DNA of 64,000 nt from Halorubrum sodomense (GCF_900111935.1 NZ_FOYN01000003.1:367800-431799), one strand, 5' to 3'; counted from the stretch's first letter, positions 1 through 9,151 are shown. Notes: generated by a model from the sequence alone, not told the origin. Translations and numbers: made by a program.

Positions 1-169
1 CGTCGACGGCGTGAACCCACTCGTCATCACCGAACAGGCGGTCGAGGAAGCTCTGTTCAACTGGAAAGTGCTTTTTCAGGCCCTTCGCACTCAGCAGCGG
101 TTCACCGCCCGACTCGGCTGACTGACCACCTGTGGTATCGGTGACTGATGATTCGAATTGGCTACTCAT
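1..169 (-). CDS. Oligopeptide ABC transporter ATP-binding protein (OppF/DppF type), N-terminal fragment
   Basis: Only the first 56 codons lie in the window; the rest continues past position 1. The visible peptide begins MSSQFESSVTDTT, then a typical ABC opening (LLSAKGLKKHFPVEQ) and an insertion before the conserved HAVDG. This matches the second ATPase of Opp/Dpp importers, which energises peptide or nickel uptake at the cytoplasmic face of the membrane. Its ATG overlaps the TGA of the upstream ATPase gene by four bases (ATGA), so the two are translationally coupled as the last genes of the operon. The Walker motifs are outside the window, so the OppF assignment rests on operon position and the N-terminus. 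Confidence 0.85.
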   Translation of the reverse strand, partial: MSSQFESSVTDTTGGQSAESGGEPLLSAKGLKKHFPVEQSFLDRLFGDDEWVHAVD

Positions 170-1377
170 CTGTACTCCCCTCCGAAGTTGGGCCGCTGCG
201 GGGTGACCAGATCGTCGCTGGCCTCGTGTTCTTGGATGAGTTGTTTCGCCTCCGCGTCGTCGACACGCTGGACCTCGTCCCCGTCGTTGGCAACCGCATC
301 GTTATAGAGGTGACACCACGTTCGATGGCCGGGCTCCTCCGCTGAGTAGGCGACAAGCGGCTCCTCACAGAGAGAGAATGCGGCGTCACACCGGGTTCGA
401 AACGGACAGCCCTGCGGTTTGGCCGTCGGGTCGGGAACGTTGCCTTCGATAGCATCGAGCCACTCACGGTCGTCGTCCGTCCGGGGGATGGAATCTATCA
501 ACCCTCGCGTGTACGGGTGGCGAGGATCTTCGAAGAGCGTCCTGGTATCAGCCGTCTCCATCATTTCGCCCGCGTACATCACGGCCACGCGGTCGCACGT
601 TTCGCGGACGACTGCTAAGTCGTGCGTGATGAGCATGATAGAGACGCCGAACTCATCGCGCAGATCGAGCAGTTCGTTGAGGATCTGGGCTTCGATCGTC
701 ACGTCGAGAGCGGTAGTCGGCTCATCAGCGATAATCAGGTCAGGATCGCCGGCGAGCGCTTGCGCGATCATCACCCGTTGTTTCATCCCGCCGGACAACT
801 GGTGCGGGTACTCGTTCGCCCTGTCGGCCGGGTCTGGAATGCCGACGGTGTCCAGCAACTCGACCGCTCGTTGCCACGAGGCGCTTGACTCGCTGGTGCC
901 GGTGACGTACTTCCGCCGGAGTTCTGCGAACAGCGACTGCGATTCACCGACATCACCGTGGTGGCGAACGACCTCAGCGATTTGCTCGCCAACGGTCATT
1001 ACCGGGTTGAGCGACGACATCGGATCTTGGAAGATCATCGAGATGTCGTTGCCACGGATCTCGCGGAGGGCTGCCTCATCTTTGGCGAGGAGGTCTTCAT
1101 CCCGGAAGCACAGCCGATCGGCGGTAACGGTCGCGCCGTCAGCGAGACCCAACAACGAGAGAGCGGTGACGGATTTTCCGGAACCTGACTCACCGACGAT
1201 GCCGAATACCTCCCCCTCGTTAATCGCGAAGGAAACCCCGTCAACGGCCGGGACATCTCCACGTTCTGTGGTGAACGTCGTGTGGAGATTATCAACAGCC
1301 AGCAGCGGCGGTTCCTCGGTGACAGTAGTCGATACGGACGGACCAGCCCGCTGTGTAGGACGTGGTTGCGAGCTCAT
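166..1377 (-). CDS. Peptide ABC transporter ATP-binding protein (DppD/OppD type)
   Basis: A 403-residue ABC ATPase with Walker A GESGSGKS (residues 62-69), Q-loop Gln117, signature LSGGM (194-198), Walker B LIIADEP (about 214-220) and H-loop His252. The C-terminal part after about residue 285 carries the oligopeptide-transporter extension with several cysteines (CPFRTRC, CEE, WCH) typical of DppD/OppD. It hydrolyses ATP to drive import through the two permeases encoded just upstream. The start overlaps the permease stop by four bases. A segment at about residues 145-170 between the Q-loop and the signature is longer than in minimal ABC domains, as is common in haloarchaeal members. The substrate cannot be read from the sequence. 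Confidence 0.93.
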   Translation of the reverse strand: MSSQPRPTQRAGPSVSTTVTEEPPLLAVDNLHTTFTTERGDVPAVDGVSFAINEGEVFGIVGESGSGKSVTALSLLGLADGATVTADRLCFRDEDLLAKDEAALREIRGNDISMIFQDPMSSLNPVMTVGEQIAEVVRHHGDVGESQSLFAELRRKYVTGTSESSASWQRAVELLDTVGIPDPADRANEYPHQLSGGMKQRVMIAQALAGDPDLIIADEPTTALDVTIEAQILNELLDLRDEFGVSIMLITHDLAVVRETCDRVAVMYAGEMMETADTRTLFEDPRHPYTRGLIDSIPRTDDDREWLDAIEGNVPDPTAKPQGCPFRTRCDAAFSLCEEPLVAYSAEEPGHRTWCHLYNDAVANDGDEVQRVDDAEAKQLIQEHEASDDLVTPQRPNFGGEYR

Positions 1378-2297
1378 GTTTGACCAGTCTCTTTCACGTC
1401 GAAGGCATCACGTAGTGCGTCGCCGAAGAGGTTGATTCCAAGCACAGTCACCATGATGGCGATCCCCGGAATGATGGAGATCCACCACGCCTGCGTGATG
1501 AATCCGCGACCCTGTCCCAGGAGGGCTCCCCACGTCGGTGTCGTCGGTTTAACGCCCAGTCCGAGGAACGACAGGGTGCTCTCAGCGAGGATCGCTCGCG
1601 CCGTGAAGATTGTGAATTGGACAATAAGCGGCGCAACCGTGTTCGGGAACACTTCTTCGAAGATGATCTCATAGTCTTCGAGCCCGACGCTCTTCGCCGC
1701 CATGGTATACTCCTCTTCACGGATCGCCAGGACCTCGCCACGGGCCAACCGTGCGAAATCATCGATATAGGCGAACCCGATAGCGACCATGACATTCCAG
1801 AACCCCTGGCCGAAGATCGCGACTAGCATAATGGCGATGAGTAGCCACGGGAACGCCCACATGACGTCGACGGCCCGCATCAGCAGGTCGTCGATGTACC
1901 CACCGTAGTAGCCTGCGAACAAGCCGATCAGGATTCCGAGGACCGCTCCAAATGTAACCGCCCCGAGGCCAACGGCCAGCGAAATCCGGGCGCCGTACAT
2001 CAGCCGTGACAGGAGGTCCCGGCCGAATGAGTCCGTGCCGAGTGGGTTGGCACTCAACGGGTCCGGTGGCATCAGTATCGGGAACTGTTGGGACATCGGG
2101 TCGTACGGCGCCAGCATCGGCGCAAAGATAGCCGACAGCCCGAACAGCGCGACAACGAGGAACCCGATCTTCGCTCTGAGGTCACGCCGAATCGTTTTGA
2201 TGAACCGCTCAAGCAGGTCAGACCGGATTCCAAAGGTCTTCCCGCTCTCACTCGAGCCGCTGAACGCACTTTCGACGAGATCAGAGACCGACATCAC
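1374..2297 (-). CDS. Peptide ABC transporter permease (DppC/OppC type)
   Basis: A 307-residue inner-membrane permease with about six transmembrane segments. The first follows a basic stretch (RRDLRAK) near residue 40. The cytoplasmic EAA loop is visible as EYTMAAKSVGLEDYEIIF, the contact site for the ATPases. DSFGRDLLSRLMYGARISL after the first periplasmic loop is characteristic of the DppC/OppC family. It pairs with the DppB-type permease encoded upstream; both junctions in this part of the operon are four-base ATGA overlaps, indicating one polycistronic message. Length and motifs are normal. Confidence 0.93.
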   Translation of the reverse strand: MMSVSDLVESAFSGSSESGKTFGIRSDLLERFIKTIRRDLRAKIGFLVVALFGLSAIFAPMLAPYDPMSQQFPILMPPDPLSANPLGTDSFGRDLLSRLMYGARISLAVGLGAVTFGAVLGILIGLFAGYYGGYIDDLLMRAVDVMWAFPWLLIAIMLVAIFGQGFWNVMVAIGFAYIDDFARLARGEVLAIREEEYTMAAKSVGLEDYEIIFEEVFPNTVAPLIVQFTIFTARAILAESTLSFLGLGVKPTTPTWGALLGQGRGFITQAWWISIIPGIAIMVTVLGINLFGDALRDAFDVKETGQT

Positions 2298-3253
2298 TCA
2301 CTACCTCCGTACTTGATCTGCGGGTTGATCGACGTGTATAACACGTCCACGAGCAGGTTCATGAACACGAACACGAACGAGATGAGGATCACCGCTCCCT
2401 GGATAGCTGGGAAATCCCGGCGTTGGATCGACGCAATCAGCAGCCGGCCGAGCCCCTGGATCCCGAACACGATTTCAACAGCGACGACGCCGCCGAGCAG
2501 CACGCCCAGCAGGATACCCGCGACGGTAACGATCGGGATGAGAGCGTTCTGTAACCCGTGTTTAAAAACGATCAGCCGGCCGTCTAACCCCTTGGCTCGC
2601 GCCGTTCGCATGTAGTCTTCGTTCAGCACTTCCATCATTGACGACCGAGTCATCCGCATCAAGATCCCGCCGTAGGGGAGCCCGACCGCCAAGGCCGGCA
2701 GAATGATGTGTTTTAGCCAGGGGATGATCCCCTGCCGGAACGACACGTAGCCGAACGCCGGCACCCAGCCGAGCCGGTCAGCGAAAATGATCAACAAGAC
2801 AATACCGATCCAGAACCCAGGCATGCTGATACCGATGAACGAGACCGTCGTCGCGACGTAGTCTTCCCACTGGTACTGTTTGACGGCGCTGGTGATGCCA
2901 GCGGGAATAGCTATCAACAGCGCAATTAGCATCCCGAGCCCAGCAATACTCAGCGTCGGTTCAGCCACACCAATGAGCATCTGGAGGACACTCTGGTCGC
3001 TAAACACCGAGGTGCCGAGATCTCCTTGTAAGATCCGGCCCATCCACCGGATATACTGAACGTACAGCGGTTCCGTGAGGCCCATCTCCTCCCGGAGTGC
3101 CGCAATGGCTTCGGCGCTGGCGTCGCCGCCGAGCAGGACTCGTGCTGGGTCGCCAGGGATGGCTCTGACGGCAAAGAACACGATTGTTGCAACAATGTAG
3201 ATTACCACCAGCGCGTGAGCGACTCGCTTGGCGATATAGCGACGCATCCCCAT
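2294..3253 (-). CDS. Peptide ABC transporter permease (DppB/OppB type)
   Basis: A 319-residue membrane protein beginning MGMRRYIAKRVAHALVVIYI, the standard DppB opening, with the family hallmark FFAVRAIPGDPARVLLGG and the EAA loop EDYMRTARAKGLDGRLIVFK. About six transmembrane helices are predicted. It forms the translocation pore with the DppC-type partner. It starts 60 bases after the stop of the substrate-binding protein gene; this is the widest gap in the operon and may separate the abundant binding protein message from the transporter part. I see no strong terminator in that gap. Confidence 0.93.
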   Translation of the reverse strand: MGMRRYIAKRVAHALVVIYIVATIVFFAVRAIPGDPARVLLGGDASAEAIAALREEMGLTEPLYVQYIRWMGRILQGDLGTSVFSDQSVLQMLIGVAEPTLSIAGLGMLIALLIAIPAGITSAVKQYQWEDYVATTVSFIGISMPGFWIGIVLLIIFADRLGWVPAFGYVSFRQGIIPWLKHIILPALAVGLPYGGILMRMTRSSMMEVLNEDYMRTARAKGLDGRLIVFKHGLQNALIPIVTVAGILLGVLLGGVVAVEIVFGIQGLGRLLIASIQRRDFPAIQGAVILISFVFVFMNLLVDVLYTSINPQIKYGGSE

Positions 3254-3313
3254 TACGGATCACCCCTAACGAGCCAGGTTGACATCGCCCGAGCTGTCAG
3301 TGTGAACAGCATG

Positions 3314-5056
3314 TTACTCCTCGAGGTAGGCGCGATGGAAGTTGCTCAAGCCAATCTGGTTGCCTACATTTTTGAGCTGTGTCACGCTCCCTTTCGGAGT
3401 GAGGGGGAACGTCGTCATCGCGAACGGCGCGTCTTCGAGGAAGATTTGCTCGGCCTCTCGGACGTATTCGATCCGTTCGTCCTGGTTCGGTGTGTTGAAT
3501 GATTTTGAAAGCGCTTCGTCGAAATTCTCGTTGGAGTAGAGGTTCTTTTGCCACGCACCCGAGGATCCCTCCTCCATCGGCGTGCGGAGCTGTTTCCACC
3601 ACGACATCCACGGGTCGATGTCGCCGCCACCGCCGTACATCATGAACATGTGATTGTATCGGTAGATGTTATCCCAGTAGGACGACTCCTGCTGGACGTC
3701 GAGTGTGGCATCGATACCGACGTTCGATAGCTGCTGTTGTAACACGGTCATCACCCGTTCGTCGGTCGGAGTGCCAAGAATGCTTCCGGAGAACCGTGGT
3801 TCGCCGGTGTACCCGGCTTCGTCTAATAGTTCTCGAGCTCGCTCGGGATTATACATTTGAGCGTTTTCCGGCTGTTCTTGATATGCCCAGGCAATAGCAG
3901 GGTTGATCAGGCTGTGTGCGGGCTCAGCGAAGCCAAAGTACGCGGTGCTGACCAGCTCCTCTCGGTCGATGGCCATCGCTACCGCCTGCCGGACTCGCCG
4001 ATCCGTCGTGGGGATATCCGTTCCCTCCCACGCATCGGTCGGCTGGTCGTTACCGCTCGCGTACGACTGCCGTTCAGCCCACTCATCGGAGGCCGGATCA
4101 TTACACAGCATCGCCAAACACGACCACTCGCCAGAGCTGACCCCCGCAACATCGACACTTCCACCCCCGCCCTGTACCTGCCGCGCGTTCTGAGGTGGGA
4201 GTTCGTCGGCATACTGGATCCCGTCGGTCGTAATTGCGCTCCACATTGTGGAGGGTTCAGGAATGAGGTTGATGACAACCTCGTCAAGGTACGGGAGACT
4301 ATTGCCCTCTGAGTCGGTCTCCCAGTAATCGTCGAACGCCGTCAGGGTGAGCGACTCTCCCGTGGACCGTTCCGTGAGTTCGAATGGGCCCGACCCGACG
4401 GGGTAACGCCGGTAGCGTTGGGGGTCCTCCTCGACTGCCGTTTTATTGACGATGGTTCCAGCCCGTCCCGGACCGCGCGTGAGGAATGTGATAAACGGAG
4501 CAACGGGCCTCGAGAGATTAATTCGGAGCGTCGTCGCATCCGGCGCCTCCACACTTTCGATATCAGCTACCTTCCCGATATGAGGCGAGTCATCGAGCCC
4601 CATCAATCGCTCAATGGACCACTTGATCGCGGAGGCGTCGAGTGTGTCTCCGTTGTGGAACGTCATTCCCTCGCGAATGGTGAACTCGTAGGTCGTGTTG
4701 TCAGGCAGCGTCCAATCGCTTGCCGCATCGCCCACGATCTCACCGTTGCGGTCCAGTTTGACGATACCCGAAAAGATGTTTGAGAAAATCGTGATCTGCT
4801 GGTAGAGATCAACGTAGTGGGGATCAAGCACCTCCACCGCGTTGAATGCCCAGCCGGCCTCAATAGAGCCGCCCATATTGGAATCACTATCGCTACCATC
4901 ACCACCGTCCCCACCGTTACTGCCGTCAGACCCTGGCTGACTACCATCACCAGTACAGCCGGCCACACCGGCCAAGCCCGCTGCGCTCAACAGTTTCATC
5001 GTTGTACGACGGTCAATACTCGGACCTTCTAGTTGATCCTTGTCAACGCCTCGCAT
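3314..5056 (-). CDS. ABC transporter substrate-binding lipoprotein (family 5, DppA/OppA type), Tat-exported
   Basis: About 580 residues. The N-terminus reads DRRTTMKLLSAAGLAGVAGC, a twin-arginine signal with a lipobox ending in Cys, followed by a Ser/Gly/Asp linker; haloarchaea usually export and anchor binding proteins this way. The body has family-5 features such as VGSGPFELTE and a C-terminal FMMYGGGGDIDPWMSWW segment. I chose the ATG at 5056 rather than 5116 because it places the Tat motif close to the N-terminus and sits about 30 bases downstream of a TATA-like ATATTTA. It captures extracellular ligand, probably peptides, for the importer encoded downstream; nickel or another ligand is possible. 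Confidence 0.92.
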   Translation of the reverse strand: MRGVDKDQLEGPSIDRRTTMKLLSAAGLAGVAGCTGDGSQPGSDGSNGGDGGDGSDSDSNMGGSIEAGWAFNAVEVLDPHYVDLYQQITIFSNIFSGIVKLDRNGEIVGDAASDWTLPDNTTYEFTIREGMTFHNGDTLDASAIKWSIERLMGLDDSPHIGKVADIESVEAPDATTLRINLSRPVAPFITFLTRGPGRAGTIVNKTAVEEDPQRYRRYPVGSGPFELTERSTGESLTLTAFDDYWETDSEGNSLPYLDEVVINLIPEPSTMWSAITTDGIQYADELPPQNARQVQGGGGSVDVAGVSSGEWSCLAMLCNDPASDEWAERQSYASGNDQPTDAWEGTDIPTTDRRVRQAVAMAIDREELVSTAYFGFAEPAHSLINPAIAWAYQEQPENAQMYNPERARELLDEAGYTGEPRFSGSILGTPTDERVMTVLQQQLSNVGIDATLDVQQESSYWDNIYRYNHMFMMYGGGGDIDPWMSWWKQLRTPMEEGSSGAWQKNLYSNENFDEALSKSFNTPNQDERIEYVREAEQIFLEDAPFAMTTFPLTPKGSVTQLKNVGNQIGLSNFHRAYLEE

Positions 5057-5085
5057 GACGGGAGGTGACAGTAGATAAACTGACC

Positions 5086-5092
5086 TAAATAT
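5086..5092 (-). promoter_or_regulatory. TATA-like element for the peptide transporter operon
   Basis: On the minus strand the sequence ATATTTA lies 30-36 bases before the chosen ATG at 5056, the spacing expected for a short-leader or leaderless haloarchaeal transcript. A perfect palindrome AGATATATCT follows at about 5100-5109 and could be a regulator site. The divergent regulator gene starts only about 155 bases away. Confidence 0.5.
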
Positions 5093-5180
5093 TCGGCCAG
5101 ATATATCTGGCTTCATTTCTCAGCGTAGACATTATTGATCCGTTCGGTTAATCCTGTTATATGGTAACTGATCACAAACA

Positions 5181-5188
5181 TATAAATA
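5181..5188 (+). promoter_or_regulatory. TATA box of the HTH-10 regulator gene
   Basis: TATAAATA lies 23-30 bases before the ATG at 5211, the standard distance for a leaderless archaeal transcript. The bases around it are A+T-rich, in contrast with the coding regions. It supports 5211 as the translation start. Confidence 0.75.
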
Positions 5189-5210
5189 CACGGACCGACG
5201 GCACCCAACC

Positions 5211-5957
5211 ATGTGGGAAGCAGAACTGGCCGTAAGACACTACGGCTGCCCCGTTTCAGACGTGTCCTCCTCCCACTCGTCGGTCAGAATCGAGAATGTC
5301 TCTCGTGTCAGGCTCACTGGCGGTGAAGCGAAGCGATTGCTTGCGGTCGACGGTGCGGAGAGTAAAGTAGCGGCATTCGCAGAGAACTATCGGGATCACG
5401 ACGCTACGGTCGAGTTCGAGCGCGTCTCAGCTGGTGACGCGAATCGAGCGTACTTCATTAGTGAGGTCAATTACCCAGCCAATAATCCCTCCATCCTCAA
5501 GCTCATCGACGACGCCGGCTGCTTCCAGTACTCGACAGTTGTAGTCGAACACGGGATCGAACACTGGGTTGTCTACACTCGACATAAGGACGCACTCCGG
5601 AGACTTGTGGACGCCATCGAGGAGCGGAGCAACAACGTTCGACTGGCCCGGAACGTCGATGTCGGTCCCATCAGCGACGAGGAGGCCATTCATTATCACG
5701 CGCTCCGATCTGAGCTGACGAAACAACAATTAGCCGCCTTTGAGGCAGCGCTCGAATTGGGGTATTACGCTGAGAATAATCAGGCCACGATTAGCGACAT
5801 CGCTGCGTTTCTTGATGTTCACCACTCAACGGCAGGGGAACACATTAAACGCGTAGAAAACACGCTTCTCTCGGAAGTTGGAAGACATCTGTTCCCTGAC
5901 GTGGTCAACCAAAACACGCAGCCTGAGACATTACGGAGTGACCCCTCCGAGTGTTAA
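5211..5957 (+). CDS. HTH-10 family (bacterio-opsin activator-like) transcriptional regulator
   Basis: A 248-residue protein. The C-terminal part, about residues 168-225, has the HTH-10 pattern LTKQQLAAFEAALELGYY followed by ISDIAAFLDVHHSTAGEHI, the DNA-binding helix-turn-helix of haloarchaeal Bat-type regulators. The N-terminal 160 residues form the ligand- or partner-sensing half seen in this family, with no recognisable PAS or GAF domain. It is divergent from the peptide ABC operon and shares its intergenic region, so it is probably the local regulator of that operon; this is inferred from position only. Start choice is supported by the TATA box 23-30 bases upstream. The stop TAA overlaps the beginning of the next, broken frame. 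Confidence 0.88.
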   Translation: MWEAELAVRHYGCPVSDVSSSHSSVRIENVSRVRLTGGEAKRLLAVDGAESKVAAFAENYRDHDATVEFERVSAGDANRAYFISEVNYPANNPSILKLIDDAGCFQYSTVVVEHGIEHWVVYTRHKDALRRLVDAIEERSNNVRLARNVDVGPISDEEAIHYHALRSELTKQQLAAFEAALELGYYAENNQATISDIAAFLDVHHSTAGEHIKRVENTLLSEVGRHLFPDVVNQNTQPETLRSDPSEC

Positions 5958-6486
5958 TCGCTACACTGGTGGTGTTTACTTCCGCAGTTTGGTACGTGGT
6001 CCGGCGGACGATGACCGAAAAGCCCTACACCGACGGGGGTGGGACGACTGAGGACGTCCGCCAGACAATGCGTGGCTTCTACGAGAAGGCCAGCCGAGAC
6101 GAACCGGACTACTTCCCGGCAGATGAGTCAGCCGAAAAAGAGTACAACACGAGTCAGTTGATGCCGCAGCGGGATATCCAGGGTGGTCGCGTCACATTCG
6201 AATCTGAACCGGGGCCCTCACAGCGAATTTCGATCGGGAAGGGTACGAGGTGTACGATTGCGAAAAACGACTTGTAAAACGGTCCATGTCGGAGAAGTCA
6301 GCGACGAGCGTCTATATTGGAGCCCCCGAAGAGTTCGCGGAGTGGGTCGGATTCTCGGTGGGTGAACTGCTGACCAACGAGACAGCGGTCGCGATAGACC
6401 GAAATACTTCCGAGTCTAAACACGGGGAGCCCACCGAAGCAGAAGACGGATCCAGTAGATTCCTGTCCCGGTTGCTCGGATGGTAG
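5951..6486 (+). pseudogene. Broken reading frame, unrecognised (probable frameshifted remnant)
   Basis: A frame opening with GTG at 5951 (overlapping the regulator stop) or ATG at 6011 encodes up to 108 residues, including EDVRQTMRGFYEKASRDEPD, and stops at 6277. The neighbouring frame continues coding-like sequence from about 6208 (GALTANFDREGYEVYDCEKR) to LSRLLGW and a stop at 6486. A single-base indel near 6205-6215 would join them into one protein of about 155-175 residues. I do not recognise the family. It could also be two separate small genes. The stretch shares the lower G+C of the peptide-transport block. Confidence 0.4.
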
Positions 6487-6668
6487 GCCGATATCGGCAG
6501 AAAGTATATCGAGAGATTCGCACGCCGGATGTGCTGATGGCAAACTCGGAGTCCCCGCAGGAAGCGTATCTCAAAGCCTTCGCAGCTCTCCACAATGCCA
6601 TCCTCTAACCTTGACACCCTTTCGGAGAACCATGGAAACCCGTCGAAACTCGACCGACCGCGATCGGC
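6487..6668. other. Intergenic spacer at the edge of the low-G+C block, with one tiny ORF
   Basis: Between the broken frame and the next gene the only candidate is a 23-codon frame at 6537-6608 (MANSESPQEAYLKAFAALHN...). It has no clear ribosome binding site, and I do not call it a gene. After about 6610 the base composition jumps to the high G+C of the rest of the window, marking the right edge of the low-G+C block. No tRNA or attachment repeat was found here. Confidence 0.4.
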
Positions 6669-7193
6669 TCACTCGTCCGCCGGTCCCGTGCGCCCCGACC
6701 GGTCGGTCGATTTCATGCGCTCCGAGTAGTCCCACGCGTGGAGCCGCTCCGGTTCGATCCGGATCTCGACTTCCTCGCGCTCGGGCCGCAGCAGTCGGTC
6801 GGCGGTCGCGTTGTCGACCCCGCCCAGATATCTGCGCAGGAGCGTTCGAAGGAGTCGCTTGTCGTCGTCCGGCGCCACCGTCGCGTGACCGCGGCCGCGG
6901 ACGCCCTTGTACGGGGGGTCGTTCGTCGACACGTCGAAGGAGACGTGATCGTCGTGTTCGACGAACTCGACGAGGTCGGCGCTCGCGCTCGTCGCACAGC
7001 GGATGGCGCCGGTCGGCTCGCCGGAGCCGCCCTCGGCGCCTTCGCCGCTCCCCGCCTCCGGTTCCCACGCGAACCACAGCGAGACGATCCACGGGCGGTC
7101 GCTCGGCGTGCGGCAGCCGAGTCGGACCGGGACTCGCGCGCTGCCGAGGAACTCGTCCACGCGCTCGCGGTCCCACGGGCCGGTCGGATCCAT
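6669..7193 (-). CDS. Pyridoxamine 5'-phosphate oxidase-like (split beta-barrel, FMN/F420-binding) protein
   Basis: A 174-residue protein. The N-terminal half has the flavin/deazaflavin split-barrel pattern RVPVRLGCRTPSDRPWIVSL followed by WFAWEP, with VSFDVSTNDPPYKGVRGRGH as the second conserved block (residues about 85-105). This fold binds FMN or F420 and carries out small-molecule redox reactions; substrate and cofactor are unknown. Residues 50-65 are an acidic/glycine-rich insertion (EAGSGEGAEGGSGEP) that is probably a flexible loop. It is divergent from arcS and shows no operon partner. The fold assignment is firm and the activity is open. Confidence 0.8.
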   Translation of the reverse strand: MDPTGPWDRERVDEFLGSARVPVRLGCRTPSDRPWIVSLWFAWEPEAGSGEGAEGGSGEPTGAIRCATSASADLVEFVEHDDHVSFDVSTNDPPYKGVRGRGHATVAPDDDKRLLRTLLRRYLGGVDNATADRLLRPEREEVEIRIEPERLHAWDYSERMKSTDRSGRTGPADE

Positions 7194-7309
7194 ACCGATC
7201 CATCGGCCGCGTCCCGCCTAACAGTTGCGCCGGGGCGCGTCGCCGGTCCTCGGTCCGCGGCGCGTCCGCGGAACACAAGAGAATTGACCGTCCCCGCGCG
7301 AGGGGTGGT

Positions 7310-9151
7310 ATGACCGACTACTTCGAGGTCCACGAGCGCGACGGCGCGGCCCGCCTCGGGGCGGTCCGCCTCGCCGACCCGGTGACGACGCCGGCGCTCG
7401 CGGACCCCTTCCTCGACGACGCCGGGAGCCTCTGGGCCGGCGACCGCGAGGTGCCGGACGGCGACGAGAGCGCGCTCACGGTGCTCCCCCACCGGTCGTT
7501 CCCGGCCGGCACCCGCGACGAGGTCCGCGAGTCGTTCGCGGTCGACCACCCCGATGTCGACTTCCCCTCGGCGGCGGTCGTCGACAGCCGGAGCGCCCGC
7601 GACCTCGGCGCCGACGCCTACCTCCTCTCGGACGCGCAGGGGTTCGTCGGCCACGGCGAGGCGTTCCGCGACGCGATCGTTCGTGCGAAGGAGGGCCTGC
7701 CCCCGGACGCCGCGCTCGGCCTCTCCGGCGTCGCCACGCCCCGGAACGTCGCGCTCCTCGCGTACGCCGGCGTCGACCTCGTCGACGCGACGCTCGCGCG
7801 GACGAAGGGGACGCAGGGGATGTACCTCACCGCCGACGCCGAACACTTCCTCGAGGACCTCGACGAACTGCCGTGCGCCTGCCCCGCCTGCGCGAAGGCC
7901 CGGAGCGAGTTCACGCGCGCCGACTGCGCCGACCACAACGCCAACGCCCTCCGCGCCGAACTCCGCCGGGTCCGCGAGCGGATCCGGAGCGGCCGCCTGC
8001 GCGACTACGTCGAGGGGCAGGCCCGCCACGAGGGGTGGCTCACGGCCGCGTTCCGCGAGTTCGACGACCAGTGGGGGTACCTCGAAGAACGGACGCCGCT
8101 CATGCGCGACGCGGAGCTGACGGCGGCGTCGGCGGAGACGCTCGACCGCGTCGAGATTCGGCGGTTCGCGGACCGCGTCACGAGCCGCTACCGCAACCGA
8201 TTCACCGACCAGCCGCTCGTGTTGGTCCCCTGCTCGGCCACCAAGCCGTACAGCGACTCCCAGAGCCACCGGCAGTTCCACGACGCGATCCAGTGGCGCG
8301 GCCACACCGTGTCGATGACCTCGCCCATCGGCGTGGTCCCGCAGGAGCTGGAGACGACCTACCCCGCCCAACACTACGACTCGGTCGTCACCGGCGACTG
8401 GAGCGAGGACGAGATTTCGTTCGTCGCGGAGGTGCTGCGACGGTACCTCGACCGCAACGACTACTCCCGCGTCGTCGCGCACGTCCCCGAGGACGGCTAC
8501 CGCGAGATCTGCGAGCGCGTCGAGGGCGCCGTCGACGTCGAGTTCGAGTACACCTGCGTCGACCACCCGACGGCCGACGAGTCGCTCGGCGAACTGAACG
8601 CGGCGCTCGAAGGCGAGCCCGCGTACAGCAAACGCGAGCGCGAGCACAACACCGTCCGCGCCATCGCGGACTACCTCCTCGGAGACGGCGCGGGCGACGA
8701 CCTCTTCGGCGGGCTCGGCGCGAGCGGCGGTGAGGCCGGCGACGGCGACGAGGCGTACGGCGGGGAGGCCGACGTGCGCACCACCGGTCGCTACCCGAAG
8801 CTCCAGGTGTGGGGCGACGACGCCGACGCCGGCCGCGAGGGCGAGCCGGGCGAGCAGCTGGCGACGATGGTTCCCCAGTACGGCACCCTCTCGTTCACCC
8901 TCGCCGGCGCGCACCGCTGGGTCGCGAGCGACGCGCCGACGAAGCGGATCGAGATCGACGCGTTCGTCCCGCACGGCTCCGTCCTCGCGCCCGGCGTCGT
9001 CGACGCCGACGACGGGATTCGGGTCGGCGACGAGGTCGTGGTCGAGGGCCCGAAGGCGTTCGCGGTCGGCCGCGCGGCGATGTCCGGCCCGGAGATGGCG
9101 GGGGCGACGCGGGGGGTCGCGGTCGAGGTTCGACACGCCGACGAGAAGTGA
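7310..9151 (+). CDS. arcS: Archaeosine synthase ArcS (TgtA2-type)
   Basis: A 613-residue paralogue of archaeal tRNA-guanine transglycosylase. It converts the preQ0 base already inserted at position 15 of tRNA into archaeosine. Visible features: a TGT-like N-terminal half with the cysteine cluster CACPAC (residues 189-194), the ArcS signature PCSATKPYS (307-315), and a C-terminal PUA RNA-binding domain from about residue 530 (KRIEIDAFVPHGSVLAPGVV). Between them is a Gly/Asp-rich linker at about 470-500. I chose the ATG at 7310 because conserved sequence begins there and upstream in-frame codons overlap the divergent gene's promoter region. The gene stands alone. Confidence 0.9.
   Translation: MTDYFEVHERDGAARLGAVRLADPVTTPALADPFLDDAGSLWAGDREVPDGDESALTVLPHRSFPAGTRDEVRESFAVDHPDVDFPSAAVVDSRSARDLGADAYLLSDAQGFVGHGEAFRDAIVRAKEGLPPDAALGLSGVATPRNVALLAYAGVDLVDATLARTKGTQGMYLTADAEHFLEDLDELPCACPACAKARSEFTRADCADHNANALRAELRRVRERIRSGRLRDYVEGQARHEGWLTAAFREFDDQWGYLEERTPLMRDAELTAASAETLDRVEIRRFADRVTSRYRNRFTDQPLVLVPCSATKPYSDSQSHRQFHDAIQWRGHTVSMTSPIGVVPQELETTYPAQHYDSVVTGDWSEDEISFVAEVLRRYLDRNDYSRVVAHVPEDGYREICERVEGAVDVEFEYTCVDHPTADESLGELNAALEGEPAYSKREREHNTVRAIADYLLGDGAGDDLFGGLGASGGEAGDGDEAYGGEADVRTTGRYPKLQVWGDDADAGREGEPGEQLATMVPQYGTLSFTLAGAHRWVASDAPTKRIEIDAFVPHGSVLAPGVVDADDGIRVGDEVVVEGPKAFAVGRAAMSGPEMAGATRGVAVEVRHADEK

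Noticed and set aside
6537-6608. 23-codon frame between the broken frame and the flavin-type protein gene
   Set aside because: No ribosome-binding or TATA signal and no family; cannot be supported as a gene.
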